In this document: positions 1-10,723 of the stretch, piece after piece
How positions within the stretch are numbered: the first letter of the stretch is position 1
Layout: every line of letters begins with the position of its first letter
Origin: Tetranychus cinnabarinus
Lineage: Eukaryota; Arthropoda; Arachnida; Trombidiformes; Tetranychidae
Direction of reading: 5' to 3'
Assembly (NCBI GenBank): GCA_022266195.1
Contig: WHVY01000001.1
Location: 21,824,001-21,888,000, forward strand
Length of the DNA stretch: 64,000 nt
Made by a program: the position numbers and the translations under genes
Notes under the pieces: generated by a model
Seen by the model: the letters and a program-made list of their open reading frames with translations, nothing else
Told to the model about the DNA's origin: nothing
The model's database searches: none

Positions 1-448
1 GGTCAGCGAAATAGATGAAGACGTGATCATTTGGTCCAGAAGTGAGTACCTTTTTACCCTTAGCTGCAAGACCTTTGTCACCCTTGATGACCTTTAAGAA
101 GTTTTCGGCGTTGACTTCATCACCAGTGTAATCCTTCGATACACCAGCATAGACATCAGGACCTTTAGGGATGTTGAAGATTTTACCTGGATAGGGATTT
201 TCAGAGGCACTGGCAATATCATCATACATCATAACGATAATGTTTTCAGCAGGAACGCCATGGCTTCGGAGGACTTGGTAAGCATGACAGACATCAGCTT
301 GGTGACGATAATTGTACCAACCATTGGATCCGGCAACAAGGACAGCTTGAATGTTGTAAGAATCGTTAGACTTCAAACCCAACTGTTCAACCAGAGGAGT
401 TGAAGATGCAACTGTAAAGAGTAAGGATAAAGCAATCAGGGAAAACAT
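1..448 (-). CDS. Legumain (asparaginyl endopeptidase, C13), 5' part
   Basis: Asn-specific cysteine protease of lysosome or gut lumen. An open frame of 149 codons starts at ATG 448 (minus) and runs off the left edge without a stop. Residues 1-16 form a hydrophobic signal peptide (MFSLIALSLLFTVASS). The C13 core follows: VLVAGSNGWYNYRHQADVCH, MMYDDIA, NPYPGKIFN, GPDVYAGV then KDYTGDEVNAENFL, and finally VFIYFAD. The cut falls just before the expected catalytic His-Gly; the catalytic Cys is also outside. The short interval between the signal peptide and the core suggests a small propeptide, as usual in the family. A TATA box lies about 60 bp upstream of the ATG. Family identity is very sure; completeness of the gene is unknown. 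Confidence 0.95.
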   Translation of the reverse strand, partial: MFSLIALSLLFTVASSTPLVEQLGLKSNDSYNIQAVLVAGSNGWYNYRHQADVCHAYQVLRSHGVPAENIIVMMYDDIASASENPYPGKIFNIPKGPDVYAGVSKDYTGDEVNAENFLKVIKGDKGLAAKGKKVLTSGPNDHVFIYFAD

Positions 449-509
449 TGTTCTGGTCACTCGAGTCTCTATTTCAATAAAAATAATATCAATAACAGTT
501 TTTGTTGCT

Positions 510-518
510 CTTTATATA
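510..518 (-). promoter_or_regulatory. TATA box of the legumain gene
   Basis: On the minus strand this reads TATATAAAG, about 62 bp upstream of the legumain ATG. That leaves room for a short 5' UTR with a start site near 480-486. Inferred from motif and spacing only. Confidence 0.55.
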
Positions 519-1885
519 CTTCAATTAGTTAACATTGTGCCAACTTTATCTTGTATTATCAAATATTTGCTACTATCGACAAATTAAGTTATCACTGTTT
601 GCAAAAGGGAGTTTTATTCAATGAAAAATTGATTGTAAATAACAATAAAACAATAGCTTTGACAATGTGAACATCACAAGTTTCCTTTAAACCTTTAATG
701 AATGAGATAAACCTTGGTACAGTAATTTTGCCCGACAATATTGGTCCATGTAACGTGGACGGAAAAACATTGAGTTGAAACATTTAATACTTTATTTGCT
801 CATCAACTTGCTGATTGAAACTTCTTTTGTTTTTCAATTAATAATCATAATGACATTTCAACTGTGATAATTATCATGATAATGCCATCGACAGTCTAGA
901 CCCACACCAAACATTGTTTTTTGATCAAATCGATATCAAAATGAATTGTAAACATGATGATGGAATAATGAGTAATGAAAGATAAATTGCAATCCTTTTA
1001 CAGTTCACGTAATTTTAGTTTATATTTAATTGATTATCATTAGTAGATTGAACTATTGAAATTTTAAAAAATGTTCAGACAACATGAAGGTAATATGTTA
1101 TAAGTTATAACGGGAAGTTAGGTAAAACTTTGACTTTCGGATTGAGGTTTGCGACTTTGTGGACTTGTATGTGCATTATAGTTCATAATGCTTGGCTCAA
1201 GATTCGTTCATGTAAGGGAACTCTGAAGACGGAGAAAAATTTAATCACTGCAAATATTTTGTCCTAGATTTGTCTCGAATGTTAGACTTTTCAAGTTTTT
1301 GTTGAACGAATAATTGAACGAAATCGTCTCATTGTTTCGATGCATTGCAAATTAGCAGTGATGTGACGACAATAGTGAATTTTGTTGTAAGTATTATCAG
1401 ATCTCAACCAGAAGTTGCAGACTCAAATGAAATAAATGATAATCAACAGAATTATCAAGGAAATGTCACGCTGGTAAATCGATGATATTACACGAAGTCA
1501 TACTAACCACATCAAACCATTGAAACCATACAAAATGAAAATATCATACAATAATAAACAGTAATAAAGACAGAGAAAATTATGCGTTGTTAATGGACAG
1601 TTTTAATAAGTTAATTTGATCAGTCCGAAGCTCTTAATAATCATTGAATAGGCAGTAAGGACGGCTGGTATGGATTGGTTTATATGTGCAGAATATTGCT
1701 AGGTGATAAAAAAATCCCCGTGTGTTTGTGGAATGCCTTGGATTCAGATAGGACACCCAATTGAGCTCTTATTAAAATAAACATCATTTCAGCGAACAAC
1801 TTATCAAAAACTGTTCAACTGGTTGTTACTAAAGAGACACAATTTTCACATTTAAAAACTATTTAATGTCATTGAAACAGGTGAT
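519..1885. other. Intergenic, no gene seen
   Basis: AT-rich DNA between the legumain promoter and the ABCC remnants. The open frames are short and resemble no family I know. No RNA gene was recognised. Confidence 0.6.
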
Positions 1886-1959
1886 TGAAGGTTTTGTTAG
1901 CATTGAGAATGTGATTTTTGTCGATCAGAACATAATTTGCGAAGCATAAAAACTGCAAT
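1886..1959 (-). pseudogene. Inverted fragment of an ABCC transmembrane exon
   Basis: Read on minus, an acceptor-like stretch ending AGCAG is followed by sequence closely matching the plus-strand ABCC exon at 7160-7240 (IAVV.FATYVLIDKNHILNANKTF, with substitutions and disruption in this copy). Homology continues upstream into the intron: 1960-2016 (minus) resembles 7090-7159 (plus), including the CATAAACCTTAAGATC stretch. After about 24 codons similarity ends. This is therefore a broken, inverted copy of one exon plus its 5' intron, directly abutting the left end of a foldback element. It cannot encode a transporter. Confidence 0.75.
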
Positions 1960-2016
1960 CTGCTAAAAAAGACTCAAAAATTGTTTAATTGTATGATTAT
2001 GATCTTAAGGTTTATG

Positions 2017-3424
2017 CAAAAGCAACTTAATACACTGCAACTAATCCTGGTTATTGCTTAAAAGACTTATTTTAACACAATTGTTTCTTTTAAGCACAAA
2101 TTGAAACAAAGTTGACAAAAATGGACTAAAACGAGCGAGAATTGTTTTAATTCAAATTTAGACGATGTAAGTTTGTTTGTACATAAAAACTGAATCAATT
2201 AATACTATTTAAAAGTTTCTCTGATCGATAGTTGTTACAAAAATCGAGTCCAAATTTGAAACTTCGATCGCTTGTTGTACGTTTATGGAAGCATATTTTT
2301 TCGTGAAACTCATCTAGTCGATGTAACATTTTATGCTGATCCAGAAAATAGACTTACTTTGAGAAATAAATTTTTCCTTTTTTCCTAAAACAGCTAAGTT
2401 CGATTTTCATTTAAATCGACTTTGCTGGAGAACTAAATCAGTTGGAGAGCTGAAACTTGGTATTGGTCGTTAGAAGTGATTTGTTCATATCAAGCATTGG
2501 ATAATTTTCCCCCTCTACCAATAGTTCGCTTGATTCTGGTCATTGCCCTAAAAACTTTGAGCATCAATAGTTCGAGAATGGTAGAACCTAAAAATATCAT
2601 TCTTCGGTCAAGCAATATATTTTATTATTGTCTATAATCTATGCAAGTATTAAATCATTGAACAAAATACAAAAAAAGTTATAGCATTTCATTATTTATG
2701 TTATCAGATTTTATTTGTTTTATAATGTTAAATTTTCACTCAAACTTAAATCATTGATAAATGAATTTCTGGAATTTCGTCCAATATTCAGTTATATACT
2801 GTTATAGTCCATAGTAAAATCTATTGTTTGGCCAAAGAATAATAATATAAGGTGGTGCCGTTCTCGAACTATTGAGGTTCAAAGTTTTTAGGTCAATGAC
2901 CAAAGTTAAGCGAACTATTGATAGAGGGGAAAAATTATCCAATGCTTGATATGAACAAATCACTTCTAACGACCAATACCAAGTTTCAGCTCTCTAACTG
3001 ATTTAGTTCTCCAGCAAAGTCGATTTAAATGAAAATCGAACTTAGCTGTTTTAGGAAAAAAGGAAAAATTTATTTCTCAAAGTAAGTCTATTTTCTGGAT
3101 CAGCATAAAATGTTACATCGACTAGATGAGTTTCACGAAAAAATATGCTTCCATAAACGTACAACAAGCGATCGAAGTTTCAACTTTGGACTCGATATTT
3201 GTGACAACTATAGATCAGAGAAACTTGCGAATCGCATTAATTGATTTAGTTTTTATGTGCAAACAAACTTACATCGTCTAAATTTGAATGAAAACGATTT
3301 CCACTCGTTTTAACACAATTTTGCTCAACTTTGTTTCAATTTGTGCTTAAATGAAACAATTGTGTTAAAATAAGTCTTTAAGCAACAACCAGGTTTAAGT
3401 TGCAGTGTATTAAGTTGCTTTTGC
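2017..3424. mobile_element. Foldback element copy 1 (long inverted repeats)
   Basis: Two long arms (about 2017-2600 and 2855-3424) are inverted repeats of each other. The outermost bases read GCAAAAGCAACTTAATACAC at the left and its complement at the right. A loop of about 250 bp separates them. No open reading frame of transposase type is present, so this is a non-autonomous foldback or MITE-like element, or a large inverted duplication. The loop is in the opposite orientation to that of the second copy at 5770-7089. No clear target-site duplication is visible, because the left flank is an inverted ABCC fragment and the right flank is a truncated ABCC exon. Confidence 0.75.
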
Positions 3425-3430
3425 TTACAA

Positions 3431-4559
3431 AAATCCCATCCTTAATGCCAACAAAACCTTTGTTCCAATATCGTTGATCAATATCCTCAATGGACCATTA
3501 GCTAAGCTTCCAATAGTAATTGCCTTTGGGGCTAACGTAAGTTAATAATAACCCTTCAATATCCTCACCTAACAAATTGTGCTCTAGTTTTTAATCGCAA
3601 TCAGAAGGATAAATAACTATCTCGAAGGAGACGAACTCGATGCTAATGCTGTTCTACATAAACCTGATCCAATCAATGCAATAAACATCGAAGAGGCTAC
3701 TTTTTCTTGGTCTCCTGAAGAAGAGCCAGTTCTTAAAGACATTGACATGAAGTTTGAAAGAAGTAAGTTGGTCGCAATTGTAGGGACTGTCGGTAGTGGC
3801 AAATCATCTTTGATATCAGCTATTAATATTTTGGGTGATTTGTACAAAAGCAAAGGATTGATCAATGTGGACGGGAAGATTGCTTATGTACCGCAGTCGG
3901 CTTGGATAATGAACTCAACTGTTCGCAGAAACATTCTGCTTGAGAATCCTTTTGTTAAAGAAAAATATAATCCAGTTATTGAGGCTTGTGCCTTGGATCC
4001 TGATTTTAAACTACTATCAGGTGGTGATGCCACCGAAATTGGTGAAAGAGGAATAAACATTTCTGGAGGTCAGAAGCAGAGTATTTCAATCGCACGAGCA
4101 GTTTACTCTGATTCTGACATTTATTTGTTAGATGATCCATTGTCTGCCGTCGATGCACATGTCGCAAAACATTTATTTGACAATGTCATTGGACCTGAAG
4201 GTTTGCTCAAAAACATAACTCGACTTTTAGTAACACATAGAACAACCTTTTTAACCCAAGTTGACCAAATCATTGTAATGAAAGATGGCAAAATCTATGA
4301 AAGTGGAATTTATTCTGATCTAATGGGTAAAAAGGGTGAATTCGCTGATTTCATCGCCCAATATTCGAAGGAAGAAAACAATGAAGAAGAAAAAATAAAC
4401 CAAATTTCTTCCAAAGAGTTAAACATTGCAAGACAAGTCTCAGTGACGAGATCAGACTCAATGCACTCACAAAGTGATACAACGTCGGTAGCTTTTACTA
4501 GAACAATATCATTTAACGGACTTGAACGATCAGATACGCAGATAGGCAGAAAACAATGA
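3431..4559 (+). pseudogene. ABCC/MRP transporter remnant A: end of TMD1 plus NBD1
   Basis: Fragment of a multidrug-resistance-protein (ABCC) efflux pump. The exon at about 3431-3540 encodes only the tail of a transmembrane exon (KTFVPISLINILNGPLAKLP) and is cut at its 5' end by the foldback element. A GTAAGT donor follows, then the exon from about 3609 to the stop at 4557-4559. That exon is a complete first nucleotide-binding domain: Walker A GTVGSGKSS, signature ISGGQKQ, Walker B IYLLDDPLSAVD, and a switch His in LLVTHRTTF. A Ser/Thr/Arg-rich linker ends it. TMD1 start, TMD2 and NBD2 are absent, and the next sequence is the start of another ABCC copy. The NBD frame is intact, so decay is recent, but a full transporter cannot be made here. 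A half-size product from an unseen promoter is possible but unlikely. Confidence 0.8.
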
Positions 4560-4679
4560 AGAGGAAAAAAAAGTCCAAAATTGAACCAGACCAGAAAGTT
4601 GAGATTTGACCAGAGTTGAACTTTGTAAGACAAGGTCTTAAGTTCATCTAAGAACCAACTGAAACTCGGCCAGTACTTA

Positions 4680-7530
4680 AAGTTAATACCTTCAAAGTGT
4701 TGATCAAAGTATATTGGCCAATATACTTTGGATCGATGTGTAAATTGATTTCTAGTTCCCTCGTGAATCCCCAGTTATTGGATGCTCTCTTAACATTCAT
4801 TGTTTCCGATGAACCGATATGGAAAGGTTATGTTATTGCTTCACTTATGTTTGCGACTTCACTCTTTCAATCCCTCTTGGATTCTCAATGTGAATTTTGG
4901 ACTCAAGTAGCTTCAATGAAAATGAAATCAGCTTTGACCGCAACAATCTACAGAAAAGTAAGATGAAAAGCTAAATTATATGCAAGTTTAATTTAAGTTT
5001 GTTTCTTTTTTGGTTTAAACGAAAAAAGAGCCTCCGACTGTCAAGTTTAGGTAGACGTAACAATTAAACTGGTGAGGTGGTTAATCTGATGGCCGTTGAC
5101 ATCCAGCGTATTATTGCTTATATCAATATTGCTTCCCTCATGTTGTCTTCACCAATTCAATTAGTGATCACGATATACTTGTTATGGCGACAATTGGGTG
5201 TTTCGTCCTTTGCAGGTTTAGGTGCTATGCTTATCTTTATACCTTTCAATGGATTCTTCACAACTCGTTTTAAGAAATGCCAATCTCAGATTATGAAGGA
5301 AAAGGACGCTCGCAGTAAAATGATTAGCGAAATTTTGAATGGTATGAAAGTTTTGAAGCTTTATGCATGGGAAGGTGCTTTTGGTGAAATTTTTGCATCA
5401 ATTAGAAAGAAAGAAATCAAGATTCTGAGATTCCAATCCATTTGGCTAGCACTTATTTTCTTTGCGCTTGGTTGTGGACCTTTTCTGGTGAGTTTTTGTT
5501 TTAAACATTGGTTAAGACCCGAAATAGCTCCAGTTGAATTGCAATAACGCTGTATCTTAGGATTAAGTATGATAAGTGGTTAGGCAGTATATGGTTAACA
5601 ACAGAAAAGTGATTGAATAAACTCGCGAATTTGAACATTGGCGGCAATGAGCAAACGATTTGCTTCGATCTTAACAAAATTTGCTGACTGAATTAGCTGT
5701 TTTCAATCTTAGCTCTTGTGAATCTACACTTTGGATTTTAGGTTGTTATTAAAAAGAAACAATAAAAACATTCATGCACAAATTGAAAAAAGGGCTAAAA
5801 TGGGTAAAAATGAATTTCTTGCAAATTTAGACGGTGTAAGTTTGTTTGCACATAAAAACTGAATTAATTAATGCAATTCGCAAGTTTCTCTGATTGATAG
5901 TTATCACAAAAATCGAGTCCAAAGTTGAAACTTCGATCGCTTGTTGTTTGTTTATGGACGCATATTTTTTCGTGAAACTCATTTTGTCGAGGTAACTTTT
6001 GATGATGAACCAGAAAACGGACTTACTTTGAGAAATAAATTTTTCCTTTTTTCCTAAAACAGCTAAGTTCGATTTTCATTTAAATCGACTTTTCTGTGGA
6101 ACCAAATCAGTTAGAAGACTGAAACTTGTTATTGTTCGCTAGAAATGATTTGGCAACATCATGCATTGGATAATTTCCCCCCTTCATCAATAGTTCGCTT
6201 ACTTTTGGCCATTGCCCTAAAAACTTTGAGCATCAATAGTTCGAGAACGGTGACACCTAATATTATTATTCTTTGGTCAAACAATAGATTTTATTATGAA
6301 CTATAACAGTATATAACTGAATATTGGACGAAATTCCAGCTAATTCATTTATCAATGATTTAAGTTTGAGTGAAAATTTAACATTATAAAACAAATAAAA
6401 TCTGATAACATAAATAATGAAATGCTATAACTTTTTTTGTATCTTGTTCAATGATTTAATATTTGCATAGATTATAGAAAATAATAAAATATATTGATTG
6501 GCCGAAGAATGATATTTTTAGGTTCTACCATTCGAGAACTATTGATGAGTAAAGTTTTTAGGGCACTGACCAGAATTAAGCGAACTATTGATAGAGGGGG
6601 AAAATTATCCAATGCTTGATATGAACAAATCACTTCTAACGACCAATACCAAGTTTCAGCTCTCTAACTGATTTAGTTCTCCAGCAAAGTCGATTTAAAT
6701 GAAAATCGAACTTAGCTGTTTTAGGAAAAAAGGAAAAATTTATTTCTCAAAGTAAGTCTATTTTCTGGATCAGCATAAAATGTTACATCGACTAGATGAG
6801 TTTCACGAAAAAATATGCTTCCATAAACGTACAACAAGCGATCGAAGTTTCAACTTTGGACTCGATTTTTGTGACAACTATAGATCAGAGAAACTTGCGA
6901 ATCGCATTAATTGATTTAGTTTTTATGTGCAAACAAACTTACATCGTCTAAATTTGAATGAAAACGATTTCCACTCGTTTTAACACAATTTTGCTCAACT
7001 TTGTTTCAATTTGTGCTTAAATGAAACAATTGTGTTAAAATAAGTCTTTAAGCAACAACCAGGTTTAAGTTGCAGTGTATTAAGTTGCTTTTACATAAAC
7101 CTTAAGATCAACATCATACTTTAAACAATTCTTGTCGTGCTTTAACTCTTTTTTCGCAGATCGCAGTTGTTAGCTTTGCAACTTATGTTCTGATTGACAA
7201 AAATCACATCCTCAATGCCAACAAAACCTTTGTTTCAATATCTTTGATCAATATCCTCAATGGACCATTAGCTATGCTTCCAATAGTTATTGCTTCGGGG
7301 CTAACCCTTCATCATTTTTACCTAACAAATCGTACTATTTACTCTAGTTTTTAATTGCAATCAGACGGCCGAATAACTACCTCGAAGGAGACGAACTTGA
7401 TGCTATTGCTTTACTACATAAATCTGATCCGGTTAATGCAATAAACGTCGAGGAGGCTTCTTTTTCTTGGTCTCTTGAAGAAGAGCCAGTTCTCAATGAT
7501 ATTTACTTTAAGTTCGATGTCCCTGGCTGA
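4680..7530 (+). pseudogene. ABCC/MRP transporter remnant B: TMD1 and start of NBD1
   Basis: Second tandem ABCC fragment. Exon 1 (about 4690-4957) encodes early TMD1 (VYWPIYFGSMCKLISS, NPQLLDALLTF, SALTATIYRK). Exon 2 (5029-5487) encodes S.RLSSLGRRNN, then a premature TAA at 5065-5067, then TGEVVNLMAVD through FALGCGPFL. Intron 5488-7159 holds a foldback element. Exon 3 (7160-7310) continues IAVVSFATYVLIDKNH and LINILNGPLAMLP, but it has a frame slip and lost donor near 7300 relative to copy A. Exon 4 (about 7366-7530) gives NNYLEGDELDA and FSWSLEEEPVL, then stops just before Walker A. The nonsense codon, lost donor and missing NBD make this a pseudogene. Many ABCC genes of this type exist in arthropods; these are likely unequal-crossover debris. 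Confidence 0.82.
5770..7089. mobile_element. Foldback element copy 2, inside an ABCC intron
   Basis: Inverted arms at about 5770-6290 and 6500-7089 match those of the element at 2017-3424. The right arms (2930-3420 and 6600-7086) are almost identical over 480 bp. The left arm here is more diverged and its outermost 80 bp are only weakly similar. The loop at about 6290-6500 is the reverse complement of the loop in copy 1. No coding capacity was seen. It lies in intron 2 of ABCC remnant B. Confidence 0.75.
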
Positions 7531-7746
7531 AATTTCCGCCAGTAAGTTAATTGGGAAAATTAGATTGGACTGAAAAAGCTGAATTATCGATAGATCGATT
7601 ATTTAGTTCAAAAATTTATTAATTTCAAAAGTAAATTGTGAGTACATTTTATTTTATCATAGGTTGATTATTTCGGAAATTTATATTTATAAAATGAGCT
7701 TTTCTGTAGCGCAATGATGAGTTTCAAATATTTGGATTCAAAGGCA

Positions 7747-8818
7747 TTAATTATAACCAAATTTGCTTGACTTTGGACTTTTATTTGGGAATTTGGGCCA
7801 ATTCGGGTCAGAATTTTCGATTGGTTTTAAAGGTACCAAGTTAAATATTGATTCTTCAATTGATGATTCTGGATTAGTGCTGATTGTGATTAATAGATCA
7901 GTTGATCGAGTTGTAGTTGTAGTTGCAACTTCTTGCGATGAAGTTGTCAGTTTGGTGGTTGGTGGTTCATAAGGCTTCAACGTTGATCCCACCTTTGATT
8001 GAATGATTAAACAAAATATATTAATAGTTATCTTTAAATCTATCGAAAAACAAAACAATTACCTGAATTGGATTAGAGACAATATTGTCAAAATAATCTT
8101 CTTCCCACGGCAAAGGTGAATAAGTTGTGGTTGTTCCAGCAGTCACTGTGGACGAACTAACAGTTGAGGCTGAAGTAGAACCAGTTGGGCCACTTGTTGT
8201 CGATGGTGTACTTGAAGTCGTGATTGATACATAAAGAGGTGTCTTAAATGTTGATGGTGCGGTAATAAAAGTCAAGTTTGATGAGTTTAAGCCCACTGTT
8301 GTCTCGAACAACTGCCACGAATCCTCTTCCCATGGAAGTAAACTCACTGTTGTATTTGATTCGGTTACTGGGGTAATGGAAGATGATTTTGTTGATGAAC
8401 TTAGAGTTGATGATTGATCAGGTAAATTAGATGATGATGAGGATGATAATGTAGAGGATGTTGAATTAGAGATCGAGGTAACATTATTTGTAATGTTTTG
8501 TGGTTTCTCTGTCAGATAGACGATCTCTGGATCGTCTTCCCAAGGCAGTAAGACTTCAACAATTGGAGCTCGCATAGCTGGCCTGATTCCTGTGCCACCG
8601 TAGTCATCAGGACTATTGAGTGGTTCCTTAAATGGGTCAAATCGAGATCCAATGTGATAATCAACTTTGTAAGGAATAGTAGGATTACTGTTTTCACTCG
8701 ATTTGTCAAATTGATTGACCAAAGCTGATGGTAGCACCAAAGGATGACTAGTAACAGTCAAAATGAAGACAGTAAACGATAATGACAATAAAACAAGATT
8801 CAATTTCAAGTTACTCAT
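7747..8818 (-). CDS. Unrecognised secreted Ser/Thr-rich protein with three LPWE(D/E)D motifs
   Basis: Two exons: 8818-8063 (252 codons) and 7992-7747 (81 codons plus stop), joined at CAG|GTAATT and AAG|GTGGGA in frame, giving 333 residues. Residues 1 to about 24 are a signal peptide (MSNLKLNLVLLSLSFTVFIL then TVTSH). Three repeats follow, LLPWEDD, LLPWEED and PLPWEED, spaced by long Ser/Thr-rich linkers that look O-glycosylated; several N-glycosylation sequons (NIT, NVT, NST) are present. The C-terminal exon is Thr-rich, then Pro/Lys-rich (WPKFPNKSPKSSKFGYN). No cysteine-rich domain or transmembrane anchor is seen. I recognise no family. A secreted mucin-like, cuticular or salivary protein is possible. 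Exon structure and signal peptide are well supported; function is unknown. Confidence 0.75.
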
Positions 8819-9583
8819 TTTTTCACCTGATGTTGATTAATTGAGGCCACAGAGCTTTCTGGATACATTAATTACATAGGCATTCTTTAAATCACGAAGA
8901 CTGCATGAATATCGCGATCCTTGAAACATTTGTTTGTTGCTGTATTTTTCAATGATAAAATGTATCTTGCTGAAAACAATGACTCAAACTGTCAAAGTGT
9001 CAGAAAAATTTAAATTTGAAAGTTATTCAAACAAATCAAGTGTAAAATTTAAATCAGTTTTACCATTTCGTCAATGATAACAAATGTCAACTAACGTCAA
9101 TGATTGTCGCCAATGATTGACTGATGGAAGGAAATTGGTTTTCCGATCGCTTTATCTACATGACGGTATTTCATTAAAACCGATTGACTTAATTGATCAA
9201 TCATTATTATTATCGTACAAAACAAACCCTCTCATGACAGTAAAAGAATAACTAGGGCTGGACAATTCATCAATAGTATTTAAATCTTGTATAGTGAAGA
9301 GGAACTATTAAAGGAATATGATTTTTTACTATTACTAATGAATGCCATGCTATTATGAATTGATTCGCTATTTTCATGATTCCTCTAATAGATTAATAAT
9401 AGTTAAATGGGTTAATTTGAACCAATAGATGGCAGCATGAATGTACAAGAGTTGCATAGCGTAAGTACAAGTGTATCTTAAAGCTAACGGTGTTAAATAT
9501 TTTGTTTTTATTTTGTTGATTGAATTGCTAGTCTTTTGTTTCGTTATCCAACTAATAATCTTTTTATTTTCTATATGATTCAG
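8819..9583. other. Intergenic, no gene seen
   Basis: AT-rich spacer between the LPWE(D/E)D gene and the CacyBP pseudogene. I see no supported exon, RNA gene or repeat. Confidence 0.5.
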
Positions 9584-10095
9584 ATTAAAAATATCCTGGA
9601 TAACCATGCTTCTAGAGAGTCAAATGAAAGGTTGCTACGAGATGAGTTGTCAAGATTGGAAAATATCAAGAAATCTTTTACAAATCGGACTACAAAAGCC
9701 ATCCCGATTGAAGTAGAATTGATTACTTTGTCCATCTTTGCGTGGGATCAGACTGACAAATTTGTCAAAATTTACCTTTGGATGATAAGAACCATTTGAG
9801 GATGACTCAATCAACATTCCTGATGAAAGTTCTTTGTGAATTGTTATCGGTTGTTATAAATTCACTTTAAGCAAGCTTCATAAGAACAAGAAAATTAACA
9901 CCCAAGGAAGCTACTTCAAGTCAACAAAGTCCAAGATTGTTACATTCAGTATAGTAAGCCCACCAGTGTTTACGACGAGAAGGACAAAGAAGACCCTGAT
10001 GCTGATCCAAGTGCAGCCTTGGAAAGCCTGGTGAAGATGTACCAAAAAGGAGATGAAATGGAAAGAACAACCGCAAAATCATAACATGAGGCTCA
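9584..10095 (+). pseudogene. CACYBP: Calcyclin-binding protein (CacyBP/SIP) pseudogene
   Basis: CacyBP is a ubiquitin-ligase adaptor with an N-terminal helical hairpin, a CS domain and an SGS domain. Frame 1 encodes IKNILDNHASRESNERLLRD, a charged helical stretch, and the hallmark start of the CS domain, FAWDQTDKFVKIYL. A 1-nt slip near 9778 moves the frame to LDDKNHLRMTQ. The middle of the CS domain is degraded with several stops. From about 9957 the SGS part is recognisable: DADPSAALESLVKMYQKGDE, then MERTTAKS followed by a stop where the family has a Trp. Frameshifts and stops make it non-functional. A good acceptor-like stretch precedes the first block, so it may be a decayed intron-bearing copy rather than a retrocopy. 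Confidence 0.75.
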
Positions 10096-10723
10096 GTAAA
10101 AAGAACCAGAAATTGATTTTCTTTCAAATGGTTTGTTTATTTATTTAGAAAGCCTTCTAACTTAACTCCAACCTTTTCTACTATTTTTGTGGTTAGATTC
10201 AATGTCTTTTATTTTTAAGATAAAAAATTAATGGCTATCCTCAACTATCTCTTTATTCAGTTGAATAAATGCTGGATAGAGCTAGAAAACATCAGAAATA
10301 CCATCTATGGGAAATCTACTTATTGATACATTATTGTATTTATTGATCTCCGCTTAAATAAGACTTTTCATTTCTCCCGCGAAATCTAAAACCCTATCCC
10401 TGATCAATTAACAACTCAATATCAGTTACAAACCTAGGAAAATAATGGTAGCTAAAATAACTACGACAAAGTCGACTCATTTTCACTGTTTTTAGTCTTT
10501 ATTTTGATAAAAGTCAAAAATTTGAATTCATGATTTTTTAACGCTTTCAGGACAAAATTATTTTTCTATCACATGTCAATGAATAGACGCTAGTCGAAAT
10601 TTCATCGACTGAATGACTTAATCGATTAACTTCAGTGTTTACTTTTTAATTCAATATTGTAATTTATTGTTGTGTAAAATATATAAAATTTTGACATTTT
10701 AATTAATCAAAGATTTTTTCTTA
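10096..10723. other. Intergenic, no gene seen
   Basis: Spacer between the CacyBP pseudogene and the 3' end of SDR1. Only AT-rich sequence was noted. Confidence 0.5.
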
